A DNA stretch of 64,000 nucleotides, from assembly GCA_008933615.1 (NCBI GenBank), contig WBUR01000015.1, forward strand, positions 1 to 64,000, in the 5' to 3' direction. The notes beneath the pieces are model-generated. The model did no database searches and was not told where the DNA came from. It saw only the letters and a list, made by a program, of their open reading frames with translations. Numbering within the stretch: the first letter of the stretch is position 1; every line of letters starts with the position of its first letter. A program made the translations under genes and the position numbers. This document shows positions 1-8,815 of the stretch, piece after piece. The stretch comes from a bacterium. Its GTDB lineage: Bacteria > CLD3 > SB21.

Positions 1-116
1 GCCTCTGTGAACTTCTCATGTGCGGTGGCATATAATCCATTCTCCCACGCCGTCCACCCTTCATCCAATGCCGGAACCAAAGTTTCATCCCCGCAGCTTA
101 TCACCACAAGTAACAA
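1..116 (-). CDS. Start of a TPR-like lipoprotein, cut by the left window edge
   Basis: On the minus strand, in a different frame from the preceding LamG/VCBS gene, an open frame runs from about base 125 to the window edge without a stop. It encodes a hydrophobic stretch ending in a lipobox (LLLLVVISC), then acidic sequence and a TPR-like helix (WENGLYATAHEKF). This looks like the start of an outer-membrane or periplasmic lipoprotein with TPR repeats. The start is unclear: there is no ATG in this frame, and the positive residues expected before the hydrophobic core (DRH) lie upstream of the only nearby candidates, TTG at 116 and GTG at 107. A frameshift or rearrangement at the junction is therefore possible. 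The gene is incomplete here and its function cannot be assigned. Confidence 0.45.
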   Translation of the reverse strand, partial: MLLVVISCGDETLVPALDEGWTAWENGLYATAHEKFTE

Positions 117-124
117 TAATCCTG

Positions 125-3124
125 CTAGGTGACGGTCATAACATCTCCAAAACTGCTGTTGACAACCATGATATCCGGAATACCGTCCGCATTACTATCG
201 CCATCGATCACCGTAAAATCTGTTGATATGGCCTGCAGGGAGCTGTATAGTGAGATGACCGATCCGCGAGGAATTTTAAATACAATAGTATCTGATTGTG
301 TACTTAGGTTCGTCGAATCGATTATTTCCCGCAACGTTCCGCCTTCAGAGTCGTCCCCGGGATGCGTTACAAACCATTTGCCAGGCGTCGCCGAAGGGAT
401 AGCACTTACTGTGCTCGAATATGGGCTTTCGTATCCGTTGTTATCAACAGCCATGATGTAGAAATAATAGATCGCCCCGTTTTGCAAAGGCGTCGAGCCG
501 TCCAGCGTCGTGATAGTCTTACCGGTAGTCGCCGTAGAATCCGCCAGATAATAGGTGTCATTGTTATCGCTTGCCCAAATATAATACTTGGTTACATCGG
601 ATTTGTTAACCGGGCTCCACTGAAGATTCACAGAACTAACATTGGATGCCGCCACAAGGCCAATTGGAGCCGAAGGTATGCCGTCAATTGTGAAGCTCTG
701 TTCGGCTTGAAACTTCGAATTGCGGTAGATCTGGTCGATCGATTCCACGCTCCAGTAATACGTTCCGTCAGCCAAGTCCCATAGTTTCCAGCTATTGCTA
801 TGGCCGGTATTGCCCATCGCTTGTATAAGCCTGAATCCGCCGGTATTGCCGCTGTCAACCACTTTGGCCAGTGGCGGCATGACCTGCACACCTGCAGGGG
901 TTTTACCAACACGTAGATTGTAGGTCAATCCGTTTTGAGGTGTTTCGTTGTCCGTTGATTTATTCCAACTGAATGAAACCGTATCCAAGGACGTTGTTGT
1001 CGCCAAATTTGTGGGATCGCTTGGCGGAACGTTTAATACTGAACCGCCGTTCTTATACAGTTTTGTAACATAATTGTTGTTGATGTCAACACCTTCAACC
1101 ATTACATCCAGGTCACCATCTCTGTCGTAGTCAATAAACGCTGCCCCGGGGGTGTATTGATCACCTCCAAATATCGGCTCTATGCCAATATCAATCATAA
1201 CAAACGATCCTCCGCCGTTGTTTCGCGCTATATAGGATTGTCTACCGGTGTAATCGGTCGGAGTACCGGTCATGAACAAGTCCAGGTCGCCGTCATTGTC
1301 AAAGTCGCCCCAGACAACCGCAGCGCGCGCTAAGCCGGTCAGGCCGGGATTTATATCCGTAAATGTGTCATCACCGTTATTTTCATATACGGAGGCGTAA
1401 CGTGTCCCGGAACCACCGGTCGAACCGCTAAACGCTATGTCAAGATCGCCGTCATTGTCGTAGTCTCCCCAAACGGCCTGTCCGCGATATATACTAAGTA
1501 CAGGGAGATTGGCGCTAATATCGGCAAACGAATCATTGCCGTCGTTTCTATAAAGAAATATACCGAAACCAACGGCGCCGTCACCGAGAACCAGCAAATC
1601 AAGATCATTGTCGTTGTCATAATCGCCCCATGCGCACGAACCGTTTGCATGGCCCGGTATGCCTGTGTCCACTAAATTAAACTCGCCATTACCATCGTTT
1701 CGATATAAGAACGATCCTTGCGAGCCCGAGCCCGCATCATTGCCCATCAGAAAGAGATCCTGATCGCCGTCGTTGTCGTAGTCGCCCCATGCCATCGCCG
1801 ACAATGCCGTTCCTGCCATGTTATGCAACACATCGGAGAATGTTCCATTACCGTTATTCTTGTACAATTTCAAGGTTCTTGAACCGCTGCCGGAACTCCC
1901 TGCGTATGCAAGGTCAAGCAAGCCGTCATTGTTAAAATCCGTCCATGTTACGGAACTGCGGTGAATCTCCTGCTGGAATTGTGCATCGATTTCCGTGAAC
2001 GTATCGCCGTTATCATGTCGATAGAGTTTGGCAAAGCCGTTTTGAAAGGGGGGATAGTATTCATCCGTTGCCCCAACAATAGCAACATCGTAATCGCCGT
2101 CGTTATCATAATCTCCCCACATAAAATTACCATCCGCTCCATTGATGAAGCCTGTTCCGGTAACTTCCGAAAAATTAGTAGGCGTTGCGCTGACTCCCGC
2201 ATACCCGGTATCATTGAGCGAAACATCGACGATGGTCACTCTGAAATAATATTTTTTGAAGTTGGTAAGGCCGGTATAGGTGATCGTTGAATCCGTAGTA
2301 GAGTCGATCTGAACAACAGGATTTGGTAATGTATCTCTGAAAATTCTGTACCGAAGCACGTCGATTTCGGTACTATGATTCCACAAAAGCGTGACTTTTT
2401 GATCGCCGACTTTTGCTTGAAGGCCGGACAGCGGGCCAAATGAAACGCCGCCAACCAGCGTGCCATCATAGTTATTTACAGTGGCATCCTCTACAATGGT
2501 GCCGCCTCCCTCATCCAAATGCCACAACGCGGTAAGGCCTGATTCATTGCCCACGAGTCCGCTCTGATAAATACTGAATACTTCTGAAGGGGTGAGTGCG
2601 CGGTTCCACGTATTCGCTTCATCCAGCAATCCTAAAAAATAATTATAATACAAGCCGATTTTAGCCCCATAACCCAAATAGCTGGTAGGGCCTGTTGCGA
2701 TACTGTCAACAAGAGCACCATTCTTATAAGCTTTCAAATAACTTCCTTCTAATACCCAGGCAATATGAATCCATTCGTCGGCATTATATGGAATACCGAC
2801 TTGAGAATAGCCGCCGCTCCAATTGTAAAACCATATACGGTCTTGGCCGCCTATAATACCTCTGGAAATGCCCATATATCCGCCTTGATCGGCAAAAATC
2901 GAATTTCCCTCATACGCATAGAACATGGTCGGAGAAGCGCCGGTCGGTCTGATCCACATTGACACCGTGCCTGCGGATGAGGTCGTATAATTGCTCAAGG
3001 AACCGGGTAAATTGATATAATCGTTTATTCCGTCGAGCATGACATAATTATTGATCTGCGCGGACACCCATGACGGCGCCGTCAGCAGCGTCAAAAGAAA
3101 AAGAATTCGTCGCGTTGTTTTCAT
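125..3124 (-). CDS. Secreted LamG / FN3 / VCBS (FG-GAP) repeat surface protein, apparently truncated
   Basis: This is a large secreted, probably cell-surface protein of 999 residues. The chosen start (MKTTRR) has a GGAGAGG ribosome site just upstream; a longer in-frame ATG at 3172 has no such support. A signal peptide ending WVSA is followed by a LamG/concanavalin-like domain (about residues 25-220) and an FN3 domain (about 230-315). Seven FG-GAP/VCBS repeats follow (about 330-680), each with a DxDxDGDxD calcium loop such as GDYDNDGDLD. Two more FN3 domains come next (about 690-890). The last 80 residues match the start of a CSLREAI-type beta-helix region (GGTLREIIDST). The protein stops abruptly there and has no C-terminal sorting domain. 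Adhesion or polysaccharide binding is inferred from the domains; no enzyme domain is visible. Confidence 0.8.
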   Translation of the reverse strand: MKTTRRILFLLTLLTAPSWVSAQINNYVMLDGINDYINLPGSLSNYTTSSAGTVSMWIRPTGASPTMFYAYEGNSIFADQGGYMGISRGIIGGQDRIWFYNWSGGYSQVGIPYNADEWIHIAWVLEGSYLKAYKNGALVDSIATGPTSYLGYGAKIGLYYNYFLGLLDEANTWNRALTPSEVFSIYQSGLVGNESGLTALWHLDEGGGTIVEDATVNNYDGTLVGGVSFGPLSGLQAKVGDQKVTLLWNHSTEIDVLRYRIFRDTLPNPVVQIDSTTDSTITYTGLTNFKKYYFRVTIVDVSLNDTGYAGVSATPTNFSEVTGTGFINGADGNFMWGDYDNDGDYDVAIVGATDEYYPPFQNGFAKLYRHDNGDTFTEIDAQFQQEIHRSSVTWTDFNNDGLLDLAYAGSSGSGSRTLKLYKNNGNGTFSDVLHNMAGTALSAMAWGDYDNDGDQDLFLMGNDAGSGSQGSFLYRNDGNGEFNLVDTGIPGHANGSCAWGDYDNDNDLDLLVLGDGAVGFGIFLYRNDGNDSFADISANLPVLSIYRGQAVWGDYDNDGDLDIAFSGSTGGSGTRYASVYENNGDDTFTDINPGLTGLARAAVVWGDFDNDGDLDLFMTGTPTDYTGRQSYIARNNGGGSFVMIDIGIEPIFGGDQYTPGAAFIDYDRDGDLDVMVEGVDINNNYVTKLYKNGGSVLNVPPSDPTNLATTTSLDTVSFSWNKSTDNETPQNGLTYNLRVGKTPAGVQVMPPLAKVVDSGNTGGFRLIQAMGNTGHSNSWKLWDLADGTYYWSVESIDQIYRNSKFQAEQSFTIDGIPSAPIGLVAASNVSSVNLQWSPVNKSDVTKYYIWASDNNDTYYLADSTATTGKTITTLDGSTPLQNGAIYYFYIMAVDNNGYESPYSSTVSAIPSATPGKWFVTHPGDDSEGGTLREIIDSTNLSTQSDTIVFKIPRGSVISLYSSLQAISTDFTVIDGDSNADGIPDIMVVNSSFGDVMTVT

Positions 3125-3390
3125 ATATACCTCTCCGTTTAGTGCGTTAATATTTATTCTATCATCACACAAAAAAATTATCTAAGGAATGTCCAACAAA
3201 CAAAAAATTGAACGAGAGCTATCGGTACAACTGAAGTATTGCCCTAAGCGAACATTGCGGGCATGCCCGAAGTCGGAAAGTAGGTGAGTGAACCAGTAAT
3301 TGCATAAAAGGTAAATCAATACCGATCGTATGTCAAGTTTTTTGATTCCTGACTCGTGCTAACGTTCACAATCTTCTGCGGTTCATACAA
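3125..3390. other. Intergenic region with one short palindrome
   Basis: There is no convincing gene in this stretch. It contains a perfect 12-base palindrome (cgggcatgcccg, 3258-3269). The remainder should hold the promoter of the LamG/VCBS gene, but I could not single out a convincing -35/-10 pair. The terminator of the next gene upstream begins at its right edge. Confidence 0.5.
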
Positions 3391-3426
3391 ACAAAAACGT
3401 CCCGGTCGAGTCAACGATCGGGACGT
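3391..3426 (-). terminator. Rho-independent terminator of the discoidin-like lipoprotein gene
   Basis: An 8-bp stem (acgtcccg 3397-3404 with cgggacgt 3419-3426) lies about 27 bases past the stop codon of the gene at 3453-4073. On the minus strand it is followed by a T-rich tract (tttttgttt). A run of T also follows on the plus strand, so it could work in both directions. Confidence 0.75.
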
Positions 3427-3452
3427 CGTACAAATATTTTTTTTTGGAATGT

Positions 3453-4073
3453 CTATTTTTTCTTACGGCTGATTATCAACTTGTCCAATATGGGTTCATT
3501 GTCTTTCAAGATCGGTTCCCACCAAGTCGTGTCTGTATAAGGCGGAATGGTTTCTGAAGACAGGCCGACGGCGTCAATTTCGTTCCATCCCGGCACGGCA
3601 ACCATATCCATAGCTAGCCGGATTTCAGAAACTTTGAAGTTTGTTTCCGGAAAATTAATTATGAATATTCGCGAAGAGTCCCCCGCATCCTTCGCTGAGT
3701 CCTGATAAACCACTTCCCAAAGGCCGGTCATAGGATTTTTCACGTACACCGTATCAACAAATCCGGGATTATACGTTTCAAAAATGGCGATCGATCTCAC
3801 CGGCTCCGGATTATCGTAGTAACCTAGTTCAAGAAATTCCCGTTGAAGGTCCTGATACTCCGATGTCCATGCGGTTTCTATATCCCCATAATTGGGATAC
3901 GTATCGGGAGCGCCCAGAACCTGGTATGCGGCCCATTCCACCGTATCATATTGCGTGCTGTACGCAATCACGGCATCAGCCCATCGGATGTTCCTGCTTT
4001 GATCGCCGCTGTCATCCCCGCAACTCAGGGCGAACATTAAGAAGCTTAGGACAACGAAAATTCTTGAATTCAT
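3453..4073 (-). CDS. Lipoprotein with a discoidin-like domain
   Basis: A 206-residue protein with a lipoprotein signal (MNSRIF..FALSCGDD, lipobox ALSC), so probably anchored in the outer membrane. The start has a good AAGGAG site seven bases upstream. The body resembles the beta-sandwich domains of FCB surface proteins that begin with WADAVIAYSTQYDTVEW and QVLGAPDTYP and end with a conserved PGWNEIDAVGLSS. These look like discoidin/pappalysin-type binding folds, usually placed on carbohydrate- or protein-binding surface proteins. No catalytic motif is visible. It is a single gene with its own terminator (3391-3426). The fold assignment rests on sequence pattern only. Confidence 0.7.
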   Translation of the reverse strand: MNSRIFVVLSFLMFALSCGDDSGDQSRNIRWADAVIAYSTQYDTVEWAAYQVLGAPDTYPNYGDIETAWTSEYQDLQREFLELGYYDNPEPVRSIAIFETYNPGFVDTVYVKNPMTGLWEVVYQDSAKDAGDSSRIFIINFPETNFKVSEIRLAMDMVAVPGWNEIDAVGLSSETIPPYTDTTWWEPILKDNEPILDKLIISRKKK

Positions 4074-4151
4074 ACGGAAACTCCTTATTGGTTTGACTGA
4101 AAAGGGAAATGTTACTATAAATCAGGATTCACTTTGATTTGAGATGCCATT

Positions 4152-4354
4152 GCCACAGATTCACAGATTAAAGAACCTGCTTATCGGTTTGACTCACAAT
4201 GTCATGCTGAGCCAGTCGAAGCATGACAAATGATTAAATTTTCAGCCTTCGACACGTTCAGGCTGACAGGTATTTCGCTAAATGTGAGTGAACCCGATAT
4301 GCACGTTAAAGAATGATCTTAGAATGCGTTTTGTTTAATCTGCGAATCTGTGGC
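4152..4354. repeat. Fold-back (MITE/REP-like) intergenic repeat with nested hairpins
   Basis: Two 21-base arms, 4152-4172 and 4334-4354, are inverted copies differing at one base (gccacagattc at the outer end). Inside them, a second inverted pair of about 25 bases matches at 21 positions (left arm ending gactcaca at about 4198, right arm starting tgtgagtg at about 4282). The centre has two hairpins: gtcatgct/agcatgac (4201-4227) and tcagcc/ggctga (4242-4266). The element fills nearly the whole gap between two convergent-free minus-strand genes and has no coding potential. It resembles mobile intergenic repeats, but no transposase is present here. Confidence 0.75.
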
Positions 4355-4361
4355 TTTGTTA

Positions 4362-5570
4362 TTAATCCGGTATCGGGAACGCCGGAGGATTTCCAAAACT
4401 GCTCTTGGTGGATTTGCCTCCAACCATACTTAACCCCACCACCGCCGCCCCGGCTCCTACGATAATGCCTCCGCCAATGTAAAGCGCGGATTTTTTCGAT
4501 CCCGGTTTCTGACCGGCTGATTTTTTTTGGCGTTCTGCCCATTCATCGATCAAGAGGCTTTCGGGAATGACCGTTTCCTCGCTTGCCGACATTTGTATCT
4601 GATCTTTTTCAGGAATCACCGTCTTTGCGTATTCGCTCACGGCCGTCTGATAAGCCGCTAAGGAAACGCCGGACGAATCGCCTGTAACTTCCAGCCCGGC
4701 CAGATCTTTGACCAGCATCAACGCAGGTTTATATAGCGGAAAATGTTGAGCGCTCATACAGCCGTAGAGAATGGCTTGAGTTTTATAATGTTCATCATTT
4801 CGGGTTTTGTAAATCCGCGCCGATACCGACGCCATATTATAGTAAATACTGAATAGGTCAACCGCTTCGGTTTTAGTATTTGCCGCCTTACCCAAGGTTG
4901 CAAGAGCAATGGTGTCCTGATGCTGAACTTTCTGAATATTACCGAGGTTCTTATACGATTCATAAAGATCAGAGAACGAAGCGTGGCCTTTAATCAGCAG
5001 CTGTTTTCCTTCATCAATTTTCGTTGCATCGGACATGGTTAGTACCGCACCTCGATAATCGGATGTCGCATAGTCTTCGTTTAAAACGCTTGCTTTATCA
5101 TACCACTGTTTTACGGCTTCGATGTTTCCGTGCCCCGCCTCCACGATCATAAGCTGGGAATACACCGGCAGATACCAAGGCTCTTGTTCCGCAATTTCCC
5201 GAAGCACCTTTTCGCCTAATTCTTTTCCATTGAGTGAAAATTTTTCGATTCGCCCCTTTTCATCCTTTTTCAAAAACTCAACCTGATCGCTTTTTAAATA
5301 AATTACGGCCAGCTTATATTTGACGGCTACCGCCCTTCGGTTGTGCGTCACGATATCCTCATAAATCGCGCGCGCCGTCTCAACATCTGCTTTGCGCATA
5401 AGGTATTCTGCGGCATCGTACTTTTCTGCGTCCGTAAGCGACGCGTATTCGGCTCCGCCCAACGCCACGATAAGATCGGTGTCTTCTTTGATCAACTTCT
5501 CGCTCGATGCACCGCAGGAAATAATAAATGTCAAATAAAAGGCGGCTAAGAAATAAATAATGTTTTTCAT
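4362..5570 (-). CDS. TPR lipoprotein with C-terminal membrane segment
   Basis: A 402-residue protein with a lipoprotein signal peptide (lipobox IISC, then GASSEK). Most of the protein is helical with TPR-like repeats (for example AEYLMRKADVETARAIYEDI and AVKYKLAVIYLKSDQ). Near the C-terminus lies a glycine-rich hydrophobic stretch (about residues 365-388, YIGGGIIVGAGAAVVGLSMV) that could be a membrane segment, followed by a short Pro-rich tail. TPR lipoproteins usually act as periplasmic scaffolds; the partner here is unknown. The fold-back repeat lies directly downstream. Confidence 0.7.
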   Translation of the reverse strand: MKNIIYFLAAFYLTFIISCGASSEKLIKEDTDLIVALGGAEYASLTDAEKYDAAEYLMRKADVETARAIYEDIVTHNRRAVAVKYKLAVIYLKSDQVEFLKKDEKGRIEKFSLNGKELGEKVLREIAEQEPWYLPVYSQLMIVEAGHGNIEAVKQWYDKASVLNEDYATSDYRGAVLTMSDATKIDEGKQLLIKGHASFSDLYESYKNLGNIQKVQHQDTIALATLGKAANTKTEAVDLFSIYYNMASVSARIYKTRNDEHYKTQAILYGCMSAQHFPLYKPALMLVKDLAGLEVTGDSSGVSLAAYQTAVSEYAKTVIPEKDQIQMSASEETVIPESLLIDEWAERQKKSAGQKPGSKKSALYIGGGIIVGAGAAVVGLSMVGGKSTKSSFGNPPAFPIPD

Positions 5571-5613
5571 AATACTTTTGATTTTAGATTAATGGTTTTT
5601 GATTTGCTCTTCC

Positions 5614-5649
5614 ATGCTGATTGTTCAATTATCATTTGACAATCAGCAT
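5614..5649 (-). other. Perfect 11-bp hairpin spanning the stop codon of the LRR gene
   Basis: atgctgattgt (5614-5624) and acaatcagcat (5639-5649) are exact inverted copies around a 14-base loop that contains the TGA stop at 5632-5634. The minus-strand transcript would fold here, but no U-run follows, so it is not a standard intrinsic terminator. It may protect the mRNA 3' end; this is inference. Confidence 0.45.
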
Positions 5650-8600
5650 CTTCTTGGTTTGCGTATATGTTTCACCGTTGATCGATTCCGCCTGAATTCG
5701 GTACAAATAAATTCCGGAAGATACCGCGCGCCCAAGATTATCCGTTCCGTTCCATTCCAAGGCATGAATTCCCACTTCCTGATCTCTGCGATCTAAAACG
5801 GTCCTGACTTTCTGGCCCAAAATATTGTATATGGACATAGTTACGCGGCTTCGTTTTGCCAAAGCATAGGAGATCTTTGTTGACGGATTGAACGGGTTGG
5901 GATAGTTTTGTGACAATGAAAATTTTGCCGGCAGATCATCGAATGAAGCGGCGGCTTCATTCAGGTATCCGGCGGTTCCAACTAATATCTTATATTTGGT
6001 CGTTCCGGAACGTTTATGATAAACCGTAGTCAGTTCTCCCTCCGGCAAAAAAACATTTTGCGCATAATCGTAAATTTTCATTTGCCAGTCGCTTCGAATT
6101 TTTTCAACATCAAATTCCAGATGAATGGAAATATCATCCATAGTTGACTCGATCGCCAGATCTATTGACTGCCCTTCATTTCCGGCATTCCGGTAAATAT
6201 AACTTAGTTTCTTCTCATCTTCAGTAAAATAAGCGGAAATATAATTACCCAAGCTTTGCGGCTCAGGATCATTATACAAACCCGCGTTCGCTTCATGAAG
6301 AATCGTATAGCCGTTCGAACGGTCTGTATACTTTAATCCATTCTTGGCCGCAGTTGCGGCAATGTTCAACTTAAATTCTTCCGTTTGGGTTGACCATACT
6401 TTTCCAACCGATACGCCGTTTGGCGTAAAGGTCAACGTAGTCGCTGTCAAATTCTTGTTCCATATCGCATATCCGCCGAAGGGCTTCATCGAAGTCACCT
6501 TACTCCATCCGCCAACTTCAGTCCCCGTTCCGCTAAACGCCCACGGACCGGAAAATTGCAGCGGATCCAATGCAACGGTTATCGGTGTAGTAAATGGCGT
6601 GCCTACCAAATTCCATCCCGGATTTAATGTGACCTGAACACCCGATGGCGGATTCGTAACGCCGCCCGATGCGTCCGCAGTTAAGCCGTTGTTACCGCTT
6701 TTTTGAAAGAACCAGAATGCCTGTCCCGGCAAAATAGTCGTAATTTTTGTTCCCGCTCCGTTATATGCGATCCACTGCGACGAACCAATGCTCGGAAAAA
6801 GCTGCGCCAGATTTTTGTTATTGAGATTTACCGGAACGGAAACTAAGCGCCACCGATCCGTGACAATTCCTGCCAGGTATTCTGAGCCGCTGATCGAACT
6901 GGTAATTTGTGTAAACGCGACCGGCACACTGGATGTATCGCTGTACACTATGTTTCCGCCGTTGTCCGTAGCTTTGATAAATAGTGAGACCCCTTCCATC
7001 GTCGCAGCGCTGCCCGGGATTTGAGTTGAATACGTTGAACCGGACGCGGCCATGGTAACCGAATCATAAGCTGTGGCTGTTCCTGTTTTATGAAATATTC
7101 GTACACTTGTAATGGAACCGTTGTCCGTCACGATACAACTCACATTAAATGCCGCATTCAGCGGTGTTGAAGCCGGCTGCTGAATGGACGAGATCACAGG
7201 CGCCTGATTATCGGCAAGCAGGGTCACATTGAACGTATCTGCGGCTGAAGAAACGCCGTCGCTGCCCGATACTCTGACTGCAGCCGTACCCGTAAAATTA
7301 AAAACACCTTGCAAATACAAACTGTCATTGGATACCGTTGGTAATATCTCTGCAGAATTGGCCTGCGTTGAATAGATCAGCGACGGATAGTCGGAATCGG
7401 AAAAAATAAACGAAAGTTTTTTGTAAAATATTTTTGGAAATCCTTCCGTGAGCGACGTATCGGAAATGGCAAGATTTCTGACCGGAGCGGCGTTAAATGT
7501 TGTGTCGCTCGCGGTATTCGACGCAACGGAAACTCCGAAATTACCAACCGTAAATACTCTGTAAAAATAAATGGTCTTGGAGTTTAATCCCGAAGTATTG
7601 GAATAGGCCGTCGTTGCGTTATCGGCAGTTGAATCAATCTGAACAAACCCTGTACCTGACGACAACGAACGATAAATTCTGTATCGTAAAAATATGCCGG
7701 TACCTGGAGCCCATGACAAATTGATCCGTGAAGTCGATACGGCCGTCGCTGTTAAAGCCGACGGAGCGCCGGGCATGACTCCGGTGACAGTCACCGTAGT
7801 GGTGCGCCTTTTAAGCGTCAGCGCCGTTGCCGCAGTATTAGTAATATCACAAGTATATGTACCGGCATCGCTGATTTTTACAGAATCAATTTGATAGGTG
7901 GCATTCGTCGCGCCGGGAATTACGCCTCCGTTTTTCTTCCATTGATAAGTATTATTTACACCGCCAACCGTCACCGTGAGTTGCAATACAGTTCCTTCTG
8001 CCGCATTAACGGAGCTGTATGTCCCAACGCTGTCCTGCGGCGCATAGGTAAAAGTTCCAATTCCCGTGTTGGTCTCCAAATCCTCAAAAGTAAAGCGGTT
8101 ATTCTCAGTTCGTAAAGTATTTAACGTGCCAATACTGGAGAGATTCGGTAAAACGTCAAACCGGTTATTGCGGATATCGAACTGTTGGAGGCTTGCGAGA
8201 TTTTTGAATACAACAGGAACGGAGTCCGCCAGCAGATTATTCGACAACGTCAAAGAACTCAAAATTGACATGCTACTGATCGACGTTGGAATAGTGCCGG
8301 ATAATAAATTATTTTCCAAGCCAAGGCTGGTTAAATTAATAAGATTGCCTATGTTCGACGGAATGCTTCCGCTAAGCTGATTGCCAAAAAGTTGAAGCTG
8401 GGTCAGATTAGTCATATTTCCGATTGAAGAAGGTATTGTGCCTGTAAGATTATTACCTGATAAATTCACCGTGATTGCGCGGCCGTTAGACACCGTCACA
8501 CCGAACCATGTTCCCACAGGATTAGCGCTCTTCCAATTCGTGTTGTTTGTCCATGCTCCTCCGCCGGTATTGTTATACAAATCAACCAACGCAAGGGAAT

Positions 8601-8679
8601 CTCCGGAGGATACCTGTGAATAAGCCGAAGAGCTTGAGACAGCCCCTAAGAAAAAATAAATGGTTACCCATTTTTTCAT
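5632..8679 (-). CDS. Secreted LRR / Ig / FN3 protein with T9SS-type C-terminal sorting domain
   Basis: A 1015-residue exported protein. The start has a GAGG site four bases upstream, and a signal peptide covers about residues 1-22. Residues 25-210 are leucine-rich repeats of the plant-like type (GNNLTGTIPSSIGNMTNLT), beginning with ALVDLYNNTGG as in many FCB LRR proteins. An Ig-like domain follows (about 215-300, with DAGTYTC), then FN3 (300-390), and beta-rich domains. The last 90 residues form a FlgD-like type-A sorting domain (FSLSQNYPNPFNPSTKI, then SGIYLYRI and a basic end). Such tails direct secretion through the type IX system and are cleaved at the surface. No T9SS genes occur in this window. 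A surface or secreted adhesin role is inferred. Confidence 0.85.
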   Translation of the reverse strand: MKKWVTIYFFLGAVSSSSAYSQVSSGDSLALVDLYNNTGGGAWTNNTNWKSANPVGTWFGVTVSNGRAITVNLSGNNLTGTIPSSIGNMTNLTQLQLFGNQLSGSIPSNIGNLINLTSLGLENNLLSGTIPTSISSMSILSSLTLSNNLLADSVPVVFKNLASLQQFDIRNNRFDVLPNLSSIGTLNTLRTENNRFTFEDLETNTGIGTFTYAPQDSVGTYSSVNAAEGTVLQLTVTVGGVNNTYQWKKNGGVIPGATNATYQIDSVKISDAGTYTCDITNTAATALTLKRRTTTVTVTGVMPGAPSALTATAVSTSRINLSWAPGTGIFLRYRIYRSLSSGTGFVQIDSTADNATTAYSNTSGLNSKTIYFYRVFTVGNFGVSVASNTASDTTFNAAPVRNLAISDTSLTEGFPKIFYKKLSFIFSDSDYPSLIYSTQANSAEILPTVSNDSLYLQGVFNFTGTAAVRVSGSDGVSSAADTFNVTLLADNQAPVISSIQQPASTPLNAAFNVSCIVTDNGSITSVRIFHKTGTATAYDSVTMAASGSTYSTQIPGSAATMEGVSLFIKATDNGGNIVYSDTSSVPVAFTQITSSISGSEYLAGIVTDRWRLVSVPVNLNNKNLAQLFPSIGSSQWIAYNGAGTKITTILPGQAFWFFQKSGNNGLTADASGGVTNPPSGVQVTLNPGWNLVGTPFTTPITVALDPLQFSGPWAFSGTGTEVGGWSKVTSMKPFGGYAIWNKNLTATTLTFTPNGVSVGKVWSTQTEEFKLNIAATAAKNGLKYTDRSNGYTILHEANAGLYNDPEPQSLGNYISAYFTEDEKKLSYIYRNAGNEGQSIDLAIESTMDDISIHLEFDVEKIRSDWQMKIYDYAQNVFLPEGELTTVYHKRSGTTKYKILVGTAGYLNEAAASFDDLPAKFSLSQNYPNPFNPSTKISYALAKRSRVTMSIYNILGQKVRTVLDRRDQEVGIHALEWNGTDNLGRAVSSGIYLYRIQAESINGETYTQTKKMLIVK

Positions 8680-8815
8680 AAAACCTCATTCATATTATGT
8701 ATGATCCGGTTTTGAGGAAAATTAATTAAATAAATATTGAAATTAACGATGGTGCAGGAAATTTTTGGTATGGGTCAAGGTATACAAATTCACTTTGCAT
8801 ATCAAGCAATTTTTG

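Noticed and set aside
1270-2130. Regularly spaced similar DNA words that could suggest a CRISPR or satellite array
   Set aside because: They encode the DxDxDGDxD loops of seven FG-GAP/VCBS repeats in one open frame; spacing and sequence vary as protein repeats do.
5614-5649. Hairpin at the LRR stop codon as an intrinsic terminator
   Set aside because: The stem is perfect but no T run follows on the minus strand, so it was listed only as a hairpin.
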